DNA from: Methylomarinum sp965277025
GTDB lineage: Bacteria > Pseudomonadota > Gammaproteobacteria > Methylococcales > Methylomonadaceae
DNA length: 64,000 nt
Direction: 5' to 3'
Assembly: GCA_965277025.1 (NCBI GenBank)
Contig: OZ255706.1
Location: 496,001 to 560,000 of the forward strand
This document shows, one piece after another, positions 8,582 to 17,514 of this stretch. The first letter of the stretch is position 1. Every line of letters starts with the position of its first letter. The notes beneath the pieces are model-generated. The model saw only the letters and a list, made by a program, of their open reading frames with translations. It did no database searches and had not been told where the DNA came from. The translations under genes were made by a program, and so were the position numbers.

Positions 8582-9565
8582 TTATCGCCGCAGCAATTGC
8601 AACACGGCATCCCGCTCTTCTTTTAATTCCGCCTCGGTTATATCCATACGTGCCCGGCTAAAATCGCTGATCGGCAAATCTTTTACAATGGAAATAACGC
8701 TATCCTTTATCGTTACCGGATAAGAATAAACCAAGCCTTCGTCAATACCGTAGCTGCCATCGGAAGCTATCGCCATACTCACCCAGTCTCCTTCGGGCGT
8801 TCCTCTTACCCAGGCTTTCATATGACCAATAGCCGCATTGGCAGCTGAAGCCGCACTCGATTGCCCGCGCGCCTTAATAATAGCCGCACCACGTTGTTGA
8901 ACAGTTGGAATAAAATAATCGCTAAACCATTCCTCACCCACCAACTCCAATGCCGATTGTCCACGAACTTTGGCATAGTGCAAATCGGGATATTGGGTAG
9001 CGGAATGATTGCCCCAAACAGTAATATTTCTGATTTCATTACAGGTTACGCCGCATTTCTCAGCCAGCTGACTGATCGCGCGATTATGATCCAGCATGGT
9101 CATCGCACAGAAACAGGAGGAATCCAGGTCCGGTGCATTATTCATCGCGATATACGCATTGGTGTTCGCAGGGTTCCCTGTGACCAATACTTTGACATTC
9201 CGATGCGCCACTTCATTCAGAACACGGCCCTGCACAGCAAAAATCTCGGCATTACATTCAAGTAAATCACGTCGCTCCATTCCTGGCCCACGGGGTCTTG
9301 CGCCAATCAAAAAAGCATAATCGACATTATTAAACGCCACTTTGGGATCATCGGTGACGGTCACTTTATGTAATAAAGGATAGGCACAATCATTCAACTC
9401 CATCACGACGCCGCGTAACGCATTCATTGCGCCCGGAACTTCCAGCAATCGCAAATTGATCGGTTGCTCATAACCGAACAATGCCCCACCCGCCAAGCGA
9501 AACAACAATGAATAACTGATTTGACCTGCTGCGCCAGTAACTGCAATATCAACTGGAGTTTTCAT
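8582..9565 (-). CDS. mdh: NAD-dependent malate dehydrogenase
   Basis: Interconverts malate and oxaloacetate; in the serine cycle it supplies malate for malate thiokinase. 327 residues, the size of the MDH type 2 family. Seen: the NAD-binding glycine motif GAAGQISYSLLFRLAGG, the substrate loop IGARPRGPGMERRDLL, VTGNPANTNAYI, and the catalytic histidine in VWGNHSATQYPD. It is transcribed opposite to sga and away from mtdA. The start ATG at 9565 is preceded by AGGAAAAATAAAATC. Confidence 0.95.
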   Translation of the reverse strand: MKTPVDIAVTGAAGQISYSLLFRLAGGALFGYEQPINLRLLEVPGAMNALRGVVMELNDCAYPLLHKVTVTDDPKVAFNNVDYAFLIGARPRGPGMERRDLLECNAEIFAVQGRVLNEVAHRNVKVLVTGNPANTNAYIAMNNAPDLDSSCFCAMTMLDHNRAISQLAEKCGVTCNEIRNITVWGNHSATQYPDLHYAKVRGQSALELVGEEWFSDYFIPTVQQRGAAIIKARGQSSAASAANAAIGHMKAWVRGTPEGDWVSMAIASDGSYGIDEGLVYSYPVTIKDSVISIVKDLPISDFSRARMDITEAELKEERDAVLQLLRR

Positions 9566-9731
9566 AGATTTTATTTTTCCTTATTTTTGCATTAGTTCGG
9601 GCCGATCAAGTAGCTTTCATTTAGATCAAGACCTTTTAATCACAATATGACATATTTCAGGCACTGTGAAAAGAAATACGATAGCGGATGACCCTATTCC
9701 CGTTCATTTTATTGAGCCTAATTTCAGGAAA

Positions 9732-9880
9732 CGCTGAACAAATCATCCATGATTTGTCAGCGCCCGCAAAGCGGAAATGCGATTTCCGCTTTGCTAACAA
9801 AATCAATGGCTTGTAACCATCGATTTTGGCGATGCATCCGTGCATCGCTGGAATCGCGAATCAATCAGCGATTCCTTAAT
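9732..9880. repeat. Modular array of intergenic palindromes (REP-like)
   Basis: The 363-base gap between mdh and mtdA is mostly a run of short inverted repeats: CGCTGAACAAATCAT with ATGATTTGTCAGCG; AAAGCGGAAAT with ATTTCCGCTTT; GCGATGCA with TGCATCGC; and GGAATCGC with GCGATTCC flanking GAATCAATCA. Partial copies of the same modules recur near 8520, 15200, 32270, 36120 and 58580. No open reading frame here is credible. Confidence 0.7.
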
Positions 9881-9886
9881 ATATTG

Positions 9887-9910
9887 TATAATAGCTTCAT
9901 TTAATGAAGC
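9887..9910 (+). promoter_or_regulatory. mtdA promoter -10 with palindromic operator-like site
   Basis: A perfect TATAAT (9887-9892) lies 37 bases before the mtdA start codon. Immediately after it is a 17-base palindrome, GCTTCATT-T-AATGAAGC (9894-9910), spanning the expected transcription start. A convincing -35 box is not visible. The position suits a repressor or regulator site, or a 5' hairpin in the mRNA. Confidence 0.5.
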
Positions 9911-9928
9911 GAAAATCCAGGCACTTAC

Positions 9929-10786
9929 ATGAAAAAACTGTTATTTCAGTTCGATACTGACACCCATCCTGCAAGTTTTGATACCGTTGTCGCCTACGAT
10001 GGTGGTGCCGACCATGTCATCCCGCATGGCAATGTGACACCAGAAAATGTCAGGGCTCTGGTGGAAGGCTGCATTTTTACCCGGCCACCAAAAGATAAAA
10101 AATACACTGCTATTTTTGTCGGCGGCAGCAATATGGTTAAAGGTCAGGAACTGTTTAATACCATTCAAAAATTTTTCTTTATGGATTTTCGTGTTTCCAT
10201 CATGCTGGATAGCAATGGCAGTAATACCACTGCGGCAGCAGCAGTGGCAAAACTTGCCAGCAGTGGTTCTTTACAAGGCAAAAAAGCCGTTGTTCTGGCA
10301 GGAACCGGCCCGGTTGGACAGCGGGCGGCAGTAATGCTGGCAGAAGAAGGCGCGGATGTCAGCATCACTTCCCGCCATATATTCAATGCCGAACAAGCCT
10401 GTTTTGATATTAAAGAACGCTTTGGCGTGGAGGTAACGCCGATCGAAGCTCCCGCCATAGAAGACCGTGCCGCAGCTGTCGAAGATGCCAATATCATCCT
10501 GTCGACAGGAGCCGCCGGCATTGAACTGTTAAAACCTGAACACTGGCAAAACAACCCCAATATAGAATTGATTGCCGATGCCAATGCCACCCCACCCTTA
10601 GGAATCGGCGGCACAGACATGATGGACAAAGGCAAGGATCGTCACGGTAAAATCATTTGGGGCGCAATTGGCTTTGGCGCACTGAAACTCGCCTTGCATC
10701 GTGCTTGTATCGCTAAATTGTTTGAAGACAATCAGCAAACGCTGGATGCCGAGACTATTTTCGAGCTAGCGAAACAAATGGCTTAG
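9929..10786 (+). CDS. mtdA: NADP-dependent methylene-H4F / methylene-H4MPT dehydrogenase MtdA
   Basis: Oxidises methylene-tetrahydromethanopterin or methylene-tetrahydrofolate with NADP in C1 metabolism. 285 residues, the MtdA size. The N-terminal domain starts MKKLLFQFDTDTHPASFDT, with the AYDGGADHV segment. The Rossmann-fold nucleotide motif is VVLAGTGPVGQRAAVMLAEEGADV at about 130-152. The C-terminal part holds GAIGFGALKLALHRACI. It heads the mtdA-gck-glyA-ftfL run, with an 8-base gap to gck. No fchA (methenyl-H4F cyclohydrolase) is adjacent. Confidence 0.94.
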   Translation: MKKLLFQFDTDTHPASFDTVVAYDGGADHVIPHGNVTPENVRALVEGCIFTRPPKDKKYTAIFVGGSNMVKGQELFNTIQKFFFMDFRVSIMLDSNGSNTTAAAAVAKLASSGSLQGKKAVVLAGTGPVGQRAAVMLAEEGADVSITSRHIFNAEQACFDIKERFGVEVTPIEAPAIEDRAAAVEDANIILSTGAAGIELLKPEHWQNNPNIELIADANATPPLGIGGTDMMDKGKDRHGKIIWGAIGFGALKLALHRACIAKLFEDNQQTLDAETIFELAKQMA

Positions 10787-10794
10787 CCCACTTC

Positions 10795-12132
10795 ATGAAC
10801 CCGGCTATCAAGAGTTTCCGGGAAGATGCCCGCCTGTTGTTTCAATTCGGAATACAGGCGGCGAATCCTTACCATGCCATCAGGCAACAGCTTGTCGACC
10901 GACCTGATGAGTTGGTCATCGGCAAAAAAGAGCACGCAGTTCATTACCTTAGCCCTCTTTTTCATATCATCGCTGTCGGTAAAGCGGCGCCAGCCATGGC
11001 GGAAGCCTGCACGCATGCGATTGCTGCCGAGAAAATCAAATCAGCACTGGCTGTCACCACACACAATAATTTACGCCCTGTCGACCAGTTTCAAGTCATT
11101 GCCGCCGGCCATCCTTTTCCTGATGAAGCAGGTTTGAAAGCAGGGCAGATTGTGTGCAAACGCCTAACCCAACTGCAAGCGAATGAATCGGTGTTGTTAT
11201 TATGGTCAGGTGGCGCTTCTGCGCTGTTGCCCAGTCCCGCCAAAGGACTTGCTTTACAGGATAAAGTACTCACCACGCGCCTGTTAATGGACAGTGGCGC
11301 AAATATCGCCCAGCTTAATTGTGTGCGTAAACATCTATCCGCTTTAAAAGGCGGCCAGATGGCCAGACTGATCGCACCACATCGCTCACATAGCCTGATT
11401 CTATCAGATGTCCCGGACAATGATCTTTCCGTCATCGCCAGCGGACCGACTTATCCTGATGAAAGCACTTTTGCTGACGCGATCTCCATATTGCATCAGC
11501 AAAATATCTGGGATAAAGTACCCGATTCGATTCAGCAACATTTGATTAAAGGGCGTAACAATAAAATCCCGGAAACGCCGACTCAACAGGATGCGTGCTT
11601 TCGTTTTGTCAGACATACATTAATCGGCGACAATCAAACCAGTCTTGATGCGTTGGCGACACTGGCGGAAAAAAAAGCTTATCGCGTCGTCCGTTACCAC
11701 TACCCACTAACAGGGAACTGCCGTAATGCTGCGGAAGAACTGGTTAAATGGGTGATAAAAAACCAAAAAACATGCAATTCCGGTAAAATTGCCATTATTA
11801 CCGGCGGGGAAACAACGGTTGAAGTCAATGGTCGCGGTCTGGGCGGTCGCAATCAGGAAATGGCCCTGAGTTTCGCACTGGCGGCAAAACGTCATCAGCT
11901 TTCCGGTCAATGGGTTTTTCTCAGCGGTGGCACGGATGGAATAGACGGGCCGACCAATGCAGCGGGTGGTCTGGTTGATCCCGACAGTCTGAACCGTATA
12001 AATAATGCCGCGGAAAAACTCGATAACAATGATTCATACCATGCGCTGCTACAATCGCAGGATTTATTGATAATCGGCGCGACTGATACAAACGTGGCTG
12101 ATATTCAGATTTTGCTTTATCAGTCTGATTGA
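10795..12132 (+). CDS. gck: Glycerate 2-kinase (GckA/MOFRL type)
   Basis: Phosphorylates glycerate to 2-phosphoglycerate, linking the serine cycle to PEP formation. 445 residues, the usual size for the DUF4147 + MOFRL architecture. Seen: VGKAAPAMAEAC in the N-terminal lobe; HPFPDEAGLKAG and WSGGASALLPSPAKGL around the nucleotide/substrate site; ILSDVPDNDLSVIASGPTYPD; then the C-terminal MOFRL domain with GGETTVEVNGRGLGGRNQEM and FLSGGTDGIDGPTNAAG. It follows mtdA after 8 bases, so the two are co-transcribed. Confidence 0.94.
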   Translation: MNPAIKSFREDARLLFQFGIQAANPYHAIRQQLVDRPDELVIGKKEHAVHYLSPLFHIIAVGKAAPAMAEACTHAIAAEKIKSALAVTTHNNLRPVDQFQVIAAGHPFPDEAGLKAGQIVCKRLTQLQANESVLLLWSGGASALLPSPAKGLALQDKVLTTRLLMDSGANIAQLNCVRKHLSALKGGQMARLIAPHRSHSLILSDVPDNDLSVIASGPTYPDESTFADAISILHQQNIWDKVPDSIQQHLIKGRNNKIPETPTQQDACFRFVRHTLIGDNQTSLDALATLAEKKAYRVVRYHYPLTGNCRNAAEELVKWVIKNQKTCNSGKIAIITGGETTVEVNGRGLGGRNQEMALSFALAAKRHQLSGQWVFLSGGTDGIDGPTNAAGGLVDPDSLNRINNAAEKLDNNDSYHALLQSQDLLIIGATDTNVADIQILLYQSD

Positions 12133-12150
12133 AAAAATACTATTTTCAGG

Positions 12151-12187
12151 CAAGCGCTGATTATTTACCCATGACATTCAGCGCTTC
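12151..12187. repeat. Inverted repeat between gck and glyA
   Basis: AAGCGCTGA is followed after about 18 bases by TCAGCGCTT, a degenerate member of the dispersed intergenic palindrome family. It could be a weak terminator or mRNA-stabilising hairpin between two genes of the C1 run. Confidence 0.5.
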
Positions 12188-12219
12188 CTTAAAAGAATTT
12201 AATTTAACCAGGAGACATT

Positions 12220-13479
12220 ATGTTTACACAATCCATGCGTATCGCCGGTTTCGACGATGAACTTCACCAGGCCATTGAAGAAGAAAAACAACGCCAGGAA
12301 GATCATATCGAGTTGATTGCGTCTGAAAACTATACCAGTCCGCGCGTCATGGAAGCCCAAGGTACCTTGTTGACCAACAAATATGCCGAAGGTTATCCCG
12401 GCAAACGTTACTATGGTGGCTGTGAATATGTCGACAAAGTTGAGCAACTCGCGATAGATCGTGCCAAGGAATTGTTCGATGCTGATTACGCCAATGTGCA
12501 GCCACATTCCGGCTCACAGGCCAATATGGCTGTTTTTATGGCATTAATCCAGCCCGGGGACACTATTTTGGGCTTGAGTCTGGCCGACGGCGGTCATTTA
12601 ACTCACGGCGCCAAACCCAATTTTTCCGGCAAAATCTATCATGCCGTCCAATATGGCCTGAACCCTGAAACCGGTGAAATCGATTACGACCAGGTAGAAA
12701 AACTGGCCAACGAACACAAGCCTAAAGTTATCGTCGCTGGATTCTCCGCTTATTCCCGTATTTGGGACTGGCAACGCTTCCGCGAGATCGCCGATCAGGT
12801 GGGCGCCTATTTATTTGTCGATATGGCCCATGTGGCCGGCCTGGTCGCCGCAGGCGTGTACCCAAACCCTGTCCCCATCGCCGATGTGGTGACCAGCACC
12901 ACGCATAAATCTTTACGCGGCCCTCGTGGCGGCCTGATTCTTTGTAAAAGCAATCCTGATTTGGAAAAGAAACTCAATTCCAATATTTTCCCCGGTATTC
13001 AAGGCGGGCCGTTGATGCATGTCATCGCCGCCAAAGCGGTCGCATTCAAAGAAGCGATGGGGACTGATTTCAAACAATATCAGCAACAAGTGGTCAATAA
13101 CGCCCGCGCCATGGCTGACGTCTTTATGCGCAGGGGCTTCGATGTCGTTTCAGGCGGCACCGACAATCATCTGATGCTGGTCTCGTTGATCAACAAGGGC
13201 ATTACCGGCAAAGCGGCCGATGCGGCACTGGGAAAAGCCCATATTACCGTCAATAAAAATGCCGTGCCGAACGACCCTGAATCTCCTTTTGTCACCAGTG
13301 GCATACGTGTCGGCACACCGGCCCCGACCACGCGTGGATTCAAGGAAGATCAGATGCGGGAAATCGCCGGCTTGATGTGCGATGTGATGGAAAATATCGA
13401 TAATGATGAGGTCATTAGCTCTGTGCGAGAGAAAGTCAGCCTGCTTTGCGCACGCTTCCCTGTTTATCGCAACGACTAA
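12220..13479 (+). CDS. glyA: Serine hydroxymethyltransferase
   Basis: PLP enzyme that condenses glycine with methylene-H4F to form serine, the C1 entry reaction of the serine cycle. 419 residues. Seen: LIASENYTSPRVMEAQGT, the cofactor region NVQPHSGSQANMAVF, FVDMAHVAGLVAAG, and the Schiff-base lysine in TSTTHKSLRGPRGG near residue 230. The start ATG is preceded by CAGGAGACATT. The 87-base gap from gck holds a 9-base inverted repeat (AAGCGCTGA / TCAGCGCTT), so glyA may have its own control. The neighbourhood suggests this is the C1-assimilation copy; a housekeeping copy may exist elsewhere. Confidence 0.96.
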   Translation: MFTQSMRIAGFDDELHQAIEEEKQRQEDHIELIASENYTSPRVMEAQGTLLTNKYAEGYPGKRYYGGCEYVDKVEQLAIDRAKELFDADYANVQPHSGSQANMAVFMALIQPGDTILGLSLADGGHLTHGAKPNFSGKIYHAVQYGLNPETGEIDYDQVEKLANEHKPKVIVAGFSAYSRIWDWQRFREIADQVGAYLFVDMAHVAGLVAAGVYPNPVPIADVVTSTTHKSLRGPRGGLILCKSNPDLEKKLNSNIFPGIQGGPLMHVIAAKAVAFKEAMGTDFKQYQQQVVNNARAMADVFMRRGFDVVSGGTDNHLMLVSLINKGITGKAADAALGKAHITVNKNAVPNDPESPFVTSGIRVGTPAPTTRGFKEDQMREIAGLMCDVMENIDNDEVISSVREKVSLLCARFPVYRND

Positions 13480-13500
13480 TCCACTATAAGGAACACACTC

Positions 13501-15174
13501 ATGTCTGATATTGAAATTGCCCAGCAGGCCAATATGCGGCCGATTATCGAGCTGGCGGAGGAAAAACTGGGTATTCCAGCCCAGCATCTTGACCCTTATG
13601 GCCATTACAAAGCCAAAGTATCACTGGAATATGTCAACTCCCTTCACGACAGAAATGATGGCAAATTGATTTTGGTCACCGCCATCAGCCCAACGCCGGC
13701 CGGCGAAGGAAAAACGACGACCACGGTTGGCTTGGGTGACGCCATGAACCGGTTGGGTAAAAACACCATCATGTGCCTGCGCGAGCCGTCACTTGGCCCT
13801 TGTTTTGGTATGAAAGGAGGCGCTGCCGGCGGCGGCCATTCCCAGGTTGTGCCCATGGAAGACATCAACCTGCATTTTACCGGGGATTTTCACGCCATCG
13901 GCGTCGCCCATAACCTGTTATCGGCCATGATCGACAATCATATACACCATGGCAATGAACTGGGTATCGATTCCCGCCGCATCACCTGGAAACGGGTCGT
14001 CGATATGAATGACCGCGCCTTGCGTAAAATTACGGTCGGTCAAGGTGGACCTGCCAATGGCTATTGCCGGGAAGATGGCTATGATATTGTCGTCGCCTCT
14101 GAAATCATGGCGATATTATGCCTGGCCACCAGCCGCTCTGACCTGAAAGATCGTTTAGGCCGTATCGTCATTGGCTACAAAGCCGATCGTGTCACACCGA
14201 TTTACGCTCGTGACCTGAAAGCACATGGCGCTATGGCTGCCTTATTGAAGGAAGCGATCAAACCCAATCTGGTGCAGACACTGGAAAACAACATCGCCAT
14301 CATTCATGGCGGCCCGTTCGCCAATATCGCTCACGGCTGCAACACTGTCACCGCCACAAAAACCGCCTTGAAACTGGCTGATTACGCCATTACTGAAGCA
14401 GGTTTCGGCGCCGACCTGGGCGCTGAAAAATTTATCGACATCAAATGCCGTATGTCAGGCCTGAAACCTTCTGCCGTGGTATTGGTAGCAACTATCCGCG
14501 CATTGAAATTCCATGGCGGTGTCGCCAAGGATGACTTGAACCATGAAAACCTCGGTGCCCTGCAAAAAGGTTTCGCTAACCTGGAAAGGCATCTCAACAA
14601 CGTCACCGAACACTATGGACTGCCTTGCGTGGTGTGCATCAATCACTTCACCTTCGATACCGATGCCGAAATAAAACTATTGTTGGAAAAATGCGAATCT
14701 TTAGGGGTTAAATGCGTCGTCTCCAAACATTGGGCAGAAGGCGGCAAAGGCGCCGAACAGCTGGCCAAAGAAGTCCTGGAAATCGTCGATAACCGTGAAG
14801 CTGATTTCAAGTTTGTCTATGATGAAGAACTGCCGCTTTGGGACAAAATTGAAGGTATCGCCACCAAACTCTATGGCGCATCATGCATCAGAGCCAATGC
14901 CAAGGTAAAAGGCGATATTGCCGCCTTACAGAAAAAATACGGCCACTTTCCTATCTGTATGGCTAAAACGCAAATGTCTTTCTCCACTGACCCAACCTTA
15001 AAAGGCGCCCCATCCGATCACACAGTGGAAATCAGCGAAGTCCGGCTCGCCAACGGCGCCGGATTCATCGTCGCCATCGCCGGCAACATGATGACCATGC
15101 CGGGCCTGCCTAAAACACCCGCCGCTGAACGCATCGACATTACCGATGATGGCGTCATTACAGGATTGTTTTAA
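13501..15174 (+). CDS. ftfL: Formate--tetrahydrofolate ligase
   Basis: ATP-dependent ligation of formate to H4F giving 10-formyl-H4F, the route from formate into the H4F C1 pool. 557 residues, the standard length. Seen: the ATP-binding segment TPAGEGKTTTTVGLGDAMN near residues 65-83, LREPSLGPCFGMKGGAAGGG, TGDFHAIGVAHNLL, and CGANVKGDIAALQKKYG-like sequence near the C terminus (here RANAKVKGDIAALQ). It lies 21 bases after glyA with AAGGAACACACTC before the ATG, so it is co-transcribed with glyA. Confidence 0.96.
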   Translation: MSDIEIAQQANMRPIIELAEEKLGIPAQHLDPYGHYKAKVSLEYVNSLHDRNDGKLILVTAISPTPAGEGKTTTTVGLGDAMNRLGKNTIMCLREPSLGPCFGMKGGAAGGGHSQVVPMEDINLHFTGDFHAIGVAHNLLSAMIDNHIHHGNELGIDSRRITWKRVVDMNDRALRKITVGQGGPANGYCREDGYDIVVASEIMAILCLATSRSDLKDRLGRIVIGYKADRVTPIYARDLKAHGAMAALLKEAIKPNLVQTLENNIAIIHGGPFANIAHGCNTVTATKTALKLADYAITEAGFGADLGAEKFIDIKCRMSGLKPSAVVLVATIRALKFHGGVAKDDLNHENLGALQKGFANLERHLNNVTEHYGLPCVVCINHFTFDTDAEIKLLLEKCESLGVKCVVSKHWAEGGKGAEQLAKEVLEIVDNREADFKFVYDEELPLWDKIEGIATKLYGASCIRANAKVKGDIAALQKKYGHFPICMAKTQMSFSTDPTLKGAPSDHTVEISEVRLANGAGFIVAIAGNMMTMPGLPKTPAAERIDITDDGVITGLF

Positions 15175-15195
15175 GCGGGATTGAGTGAATAGCAC

Positions 15196-15312
15196 AAGGA
15201 TGTGCTGCCAAAATCTATGTTAAGAACCATTGATTTTGTAAGCTAAGCGGAAATCACATAACGCTTTGCGGGCGCTGACAGTATAGATAATACGTTCAGT
15301 GTTCCCTGGAAA
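15196..15312. repeat. Degenerate copy of dispersed intergenic repeat
   Basis: Between ftfL and the tRNA. It contains the modules ACCATTGATTTTGTAAGC, GCGGAAAT, CTTTGCGGGCGCTGACA and CGTTCAGTGTTCC, in the same order as the array at 9732-9880 and 8490-8560, but with eroded arms. No gene is visible. Confidence 0.5.
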
Positions 15313-15371
15313 TGAAAATACCAATTAAATTTTAGCGATTTCTTTGCTCTCATGAAGGTAATTTCTGATGG

Positions 15372-15445
15372 CGTCCCGAGGAGGATTCGAACCCCCGGCC
15401 TGCCCCTTAGGAGGGGGCCGCTCTATCCTACTGAGCTATCGGGAC
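15372..15445 (-). tRNA. tRNA-Arg(CCU)
   Basis: Full cloverleaf on the minus strand: acceptor arms GTCCCGA and TCGGGAC, D-loop region TAGCTCAGTAGGATAGAGC, anticodon stem GCCCC/GGGGC around loop CTCCTAA (anticodon CCU), and the T-arm with GGTTCGAATCC. 74 bases including the discriminator; CCA is not encoded. Isolated between ftfL and a DUF4332 gene. Confidence 0.96.
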
Positions 15446-15472
15446 TAACCTTTTTTATTTTAGCATATCCTA

Positions 15473-15886
15473 TCAGTACAGATTAATGCTTGATAACTCG
15501 CGGAAGTTCTTAGCTTGAGCAACCCACTGTTCGACTTGGGAAACAGAAGGAACTTTTCTTACCAGTTTTTTTTCCGCGTTGACTTCCGCCATTTTAGCTT
15601 GTAGATTTTCAGGCTTGCGTTGAGCCAGTTCAGGCACGGTATCGACCCCGGCACATTCCAACAAATCGGCATACTGCGTGCTGACGCCTTTGATGCGAGC
15701 AAGATCAGCCCTGTTAACCCAGTTTAATATCAATTTCTCGCTGATGCCTGTTTGTTCGGCAATAGCTTTCCGCCCTTTTTTCTCACAGCATGTTTCCAAT
15801 AATGCTTCAATAGAATTAATGCCGGCTTCTTCCAACTTTGCTGCGTAAGCCTCACCAATTCCTTCAATCACTGAAAGTTTTGTCAT
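15473..15886 (-). CDS. DUF4332 helix-hairpin-helix protein
   Basis: 137-residue soluble protein with two helix-hairpin-helix-like units: VIEGIGEAYAAKLEEAGI near the N terminus and RIKGVSTQYADLLECAGVDTV in the middle. This is the DUF4332 pattern, related to the DNA-binding HhH fold of DNA polymerase III/radC-type proteins. The start at 15886 (MTKLSVIEGIG) is chosen because AAGGAG lies just upstream; a start at 15910 would bury this site. Function unknown; non-specific DNA or RNA binding is possible. Confidence 0.75.
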   Translation of the reverse strand: MTKLSVIEGIGEAYAAKLEEAGINSIEALLETCCEKKGRKAIAEQTGISEKLILNWVNRADLARIKGVSTQYADLLECAGVDTVPELAQRKPENLQAKMAEVNAEKKLVRKVPSVSQVEQWVAQAKNFRELSSINLY

Positions 15887-16133
15887 TTTTTTCTCCTTTG
15901 GTATTTTCAATCTAACGACTTTTCTTTGTCGACACTTTAAGTGTATCCTGGTTTAGGGTCAATATTTTTAATGGCCAAGTCTGAGAATATCATATTCATG
16001 CGACAATCTGTCACATTTAAAAGGCATTCTTTTATCCCTATACTCATAAGCAATTCGATTTCCTACTGTTGCAGTTGGATCATCCATAATCCGGCAGCCT
16101 CTTAGCTTCTGAAACGATATACCCCTCTATCTT

Positions 16134-16161
16134 AATGCGGCCTTAATGCCGCATTTTTTTT
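16134..16161 (+). terminator. Orphan rho-independent terminator
   Basis: Stem AATGCGG / CCGCATT with an 8-base loop and then eight T. No gene on the plus strand precedes it within 960 bases, so it may end a small RNA or a lost gene. The region 15887-16272 otherwise shows no credible coding frame. Confidence 0.6.
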
Positions 16162-16272
16162 GTAAATCAGTTACTATGTCTCTATAGGCTTTCTATCTCT
16201 ACAATGGATAAAAAAAAATAAGAATATTTGCGCTTTGTGCAGTTTACCGGTCAGGATTTTTGACTTTACGGT

Positions 16273-17494
16273 CTCTGTACATGACAAGAAATATTAAAAG
16301 CTGGCGTAGCTCGTTGAAATGTAATTAAATACCGCATTTTGTTTTAGCGAATATGAATAACGGGACATTACAAATCAACGAGCTGACCGTCATATTAACT
16401 GAGCACTTTCAATGGAACAAGGCAAGAATCGTTTGTTTTGTGGGTATGTTAATTGCTTTGATGGCAGTTAGCACGGTCAATCTGGCCCAGCTCGCCGTAT
16501 TCTTTCCCCGTCGGGCAAAAATTTCCTCACGATATCGACGGATGCAACGATTTTTCAGTGACCATTGGCTGGATTACAATGAAGTCGCTCATTTCATCAT
16601 GAAACTGTTTGGTTTCACTGATCAGGATTACTATCTGACGTTAGACAGGACGAATTGGAAGTGGGGTAAAACCAATATTAATCTGCTGGTGCTTGCCGTG
16701 GTTTATCGGGGTGCCGCCATTCCGGTGTATTGGTTGCCTTTAAACAAGCGGGGCAACTCTAATACGAAGGAACGTATAGCGCTGATGAAACGCTTTATTG
16801 CGCAGTTTGGCCGACATCACATCAAAGGTCTTTTGGCTGATCGGGAGTTTATTGGAGACGAATGGATGGGCTGGTTGTTTGAGCAAGAGATTCCCTTTTA
16901 TATCCGTATTCGCAACAACGCCTGGACAACCAATGCCCAAGGCCACCGAATACGCGTAGAGCGTTTGTTTTATGGGCTTAAGCCGGGTAGCACACGACAC
17001 CTCTCAACAGCGCGCTATTTGGGAAATTGTTCAATTTATCTCAGTGGGTTACGGCTGAGTGATGGTGAGTTATTAATCATCGTCTGTCAGCATTTGAATC
17101 CTGATGCGATTAAAATTTATGGCTTGCGTTGGGAAATCGAAACGCTTTTCGGCGGTTTAAAAGGACGGGGATTCAAACTTGAGGAAACGCGTGTAGTCGG
17201 TTATCTTCGGATCAAAAAATTGTTAGTACTTCCCGTTATTGCTTTCTGTTGGTCACATAAAGCAGGCGAATGGAAACATGATTGCGAGTTACCAATAAAA
17301 ACCAAAACACATCAGCGGCTCGCGCAAAGCCTGTTTCGATATGGATTAGATTGTATCCGCTCAACGTTGTTTAATGTCTTATCTCAATCAAAAAGGATGA
17401 TTAGAAAAGTGATTGCTCTTTTGCAACCCATACCTTTTGTCACTGGAATACATGAGACTCATTTGTCATAAGTTAATTTTTGTCATGTACAGAG
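16273..17494 (+). mobile_element. IS4-family insertion sequence, copy 1
   Basis: 1222-bp element with terminal inverted repeats CTCTGTACATGACA / TGTCATGTACAGAG. It is flanked by a 9-bp target duplication CTTTACGGT (16264-16272 and 17495-17503), which marks it as a recent, precise insertion. One transposase gene fills most of it. Three more copies of identical length lie at 23146, 44824 and 48660. This copy sits just 20 bases upstream of the TauE-like gene and so may have displaced or replaced its promoter. Confidence 0.95.
16353..17471 (+). CDS. IS4-family DDE transposase
   Basis: 372 residues with DDE catalytic features: YYLTLDRTNWKWG (first D), LLADREFIG (second D) and the IS4-type YREK signature YGLRWEIETLFGGLK (Y-2-R-3-E-6-K). 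The third acidic residue is the E of that motif. Intact frame, so probably active. It differs from the other copies by a few substitutions, for example GHRIRV here versus GQRIRV elsewhere. Confidence 0.93.
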   Translation: MNNGTLQINELTVILTEHFQWNKARIVCFVGMLIALMAVSTVNLAQLAVFFPRRAKISSRYRRMQRFFSDHWLDYNEVAHFIMKLFGFTDQDYYLTLDRTNWKWGKTNINLLVLAVVYRGAAIPVYWLPLNKRGNSNTKERIALMKRFIAQFGRHHIKGLLADREFIGDEWMGWLFEQEIPFYIRIRNNAWTTNAQGHRIRVERLFYGLKPGSTRHLSTARYLGNCSIYLSGLRLSDGELLIIVCQHLNPDAIKIYGLRWEIETLFGGLKGRGFKLEETRVVGYLRIKKLLVLPVIAFCWSHKAGEWKHDCELPIKTKTHQRLAQSLFRYGLDCIRSTLFNVLSQSKRMIRKVIALLQPIPFVTGIHETHLS

Positions 17495-17514
17495 CTTTAC
17501 GGTAAAGCTTAAAA

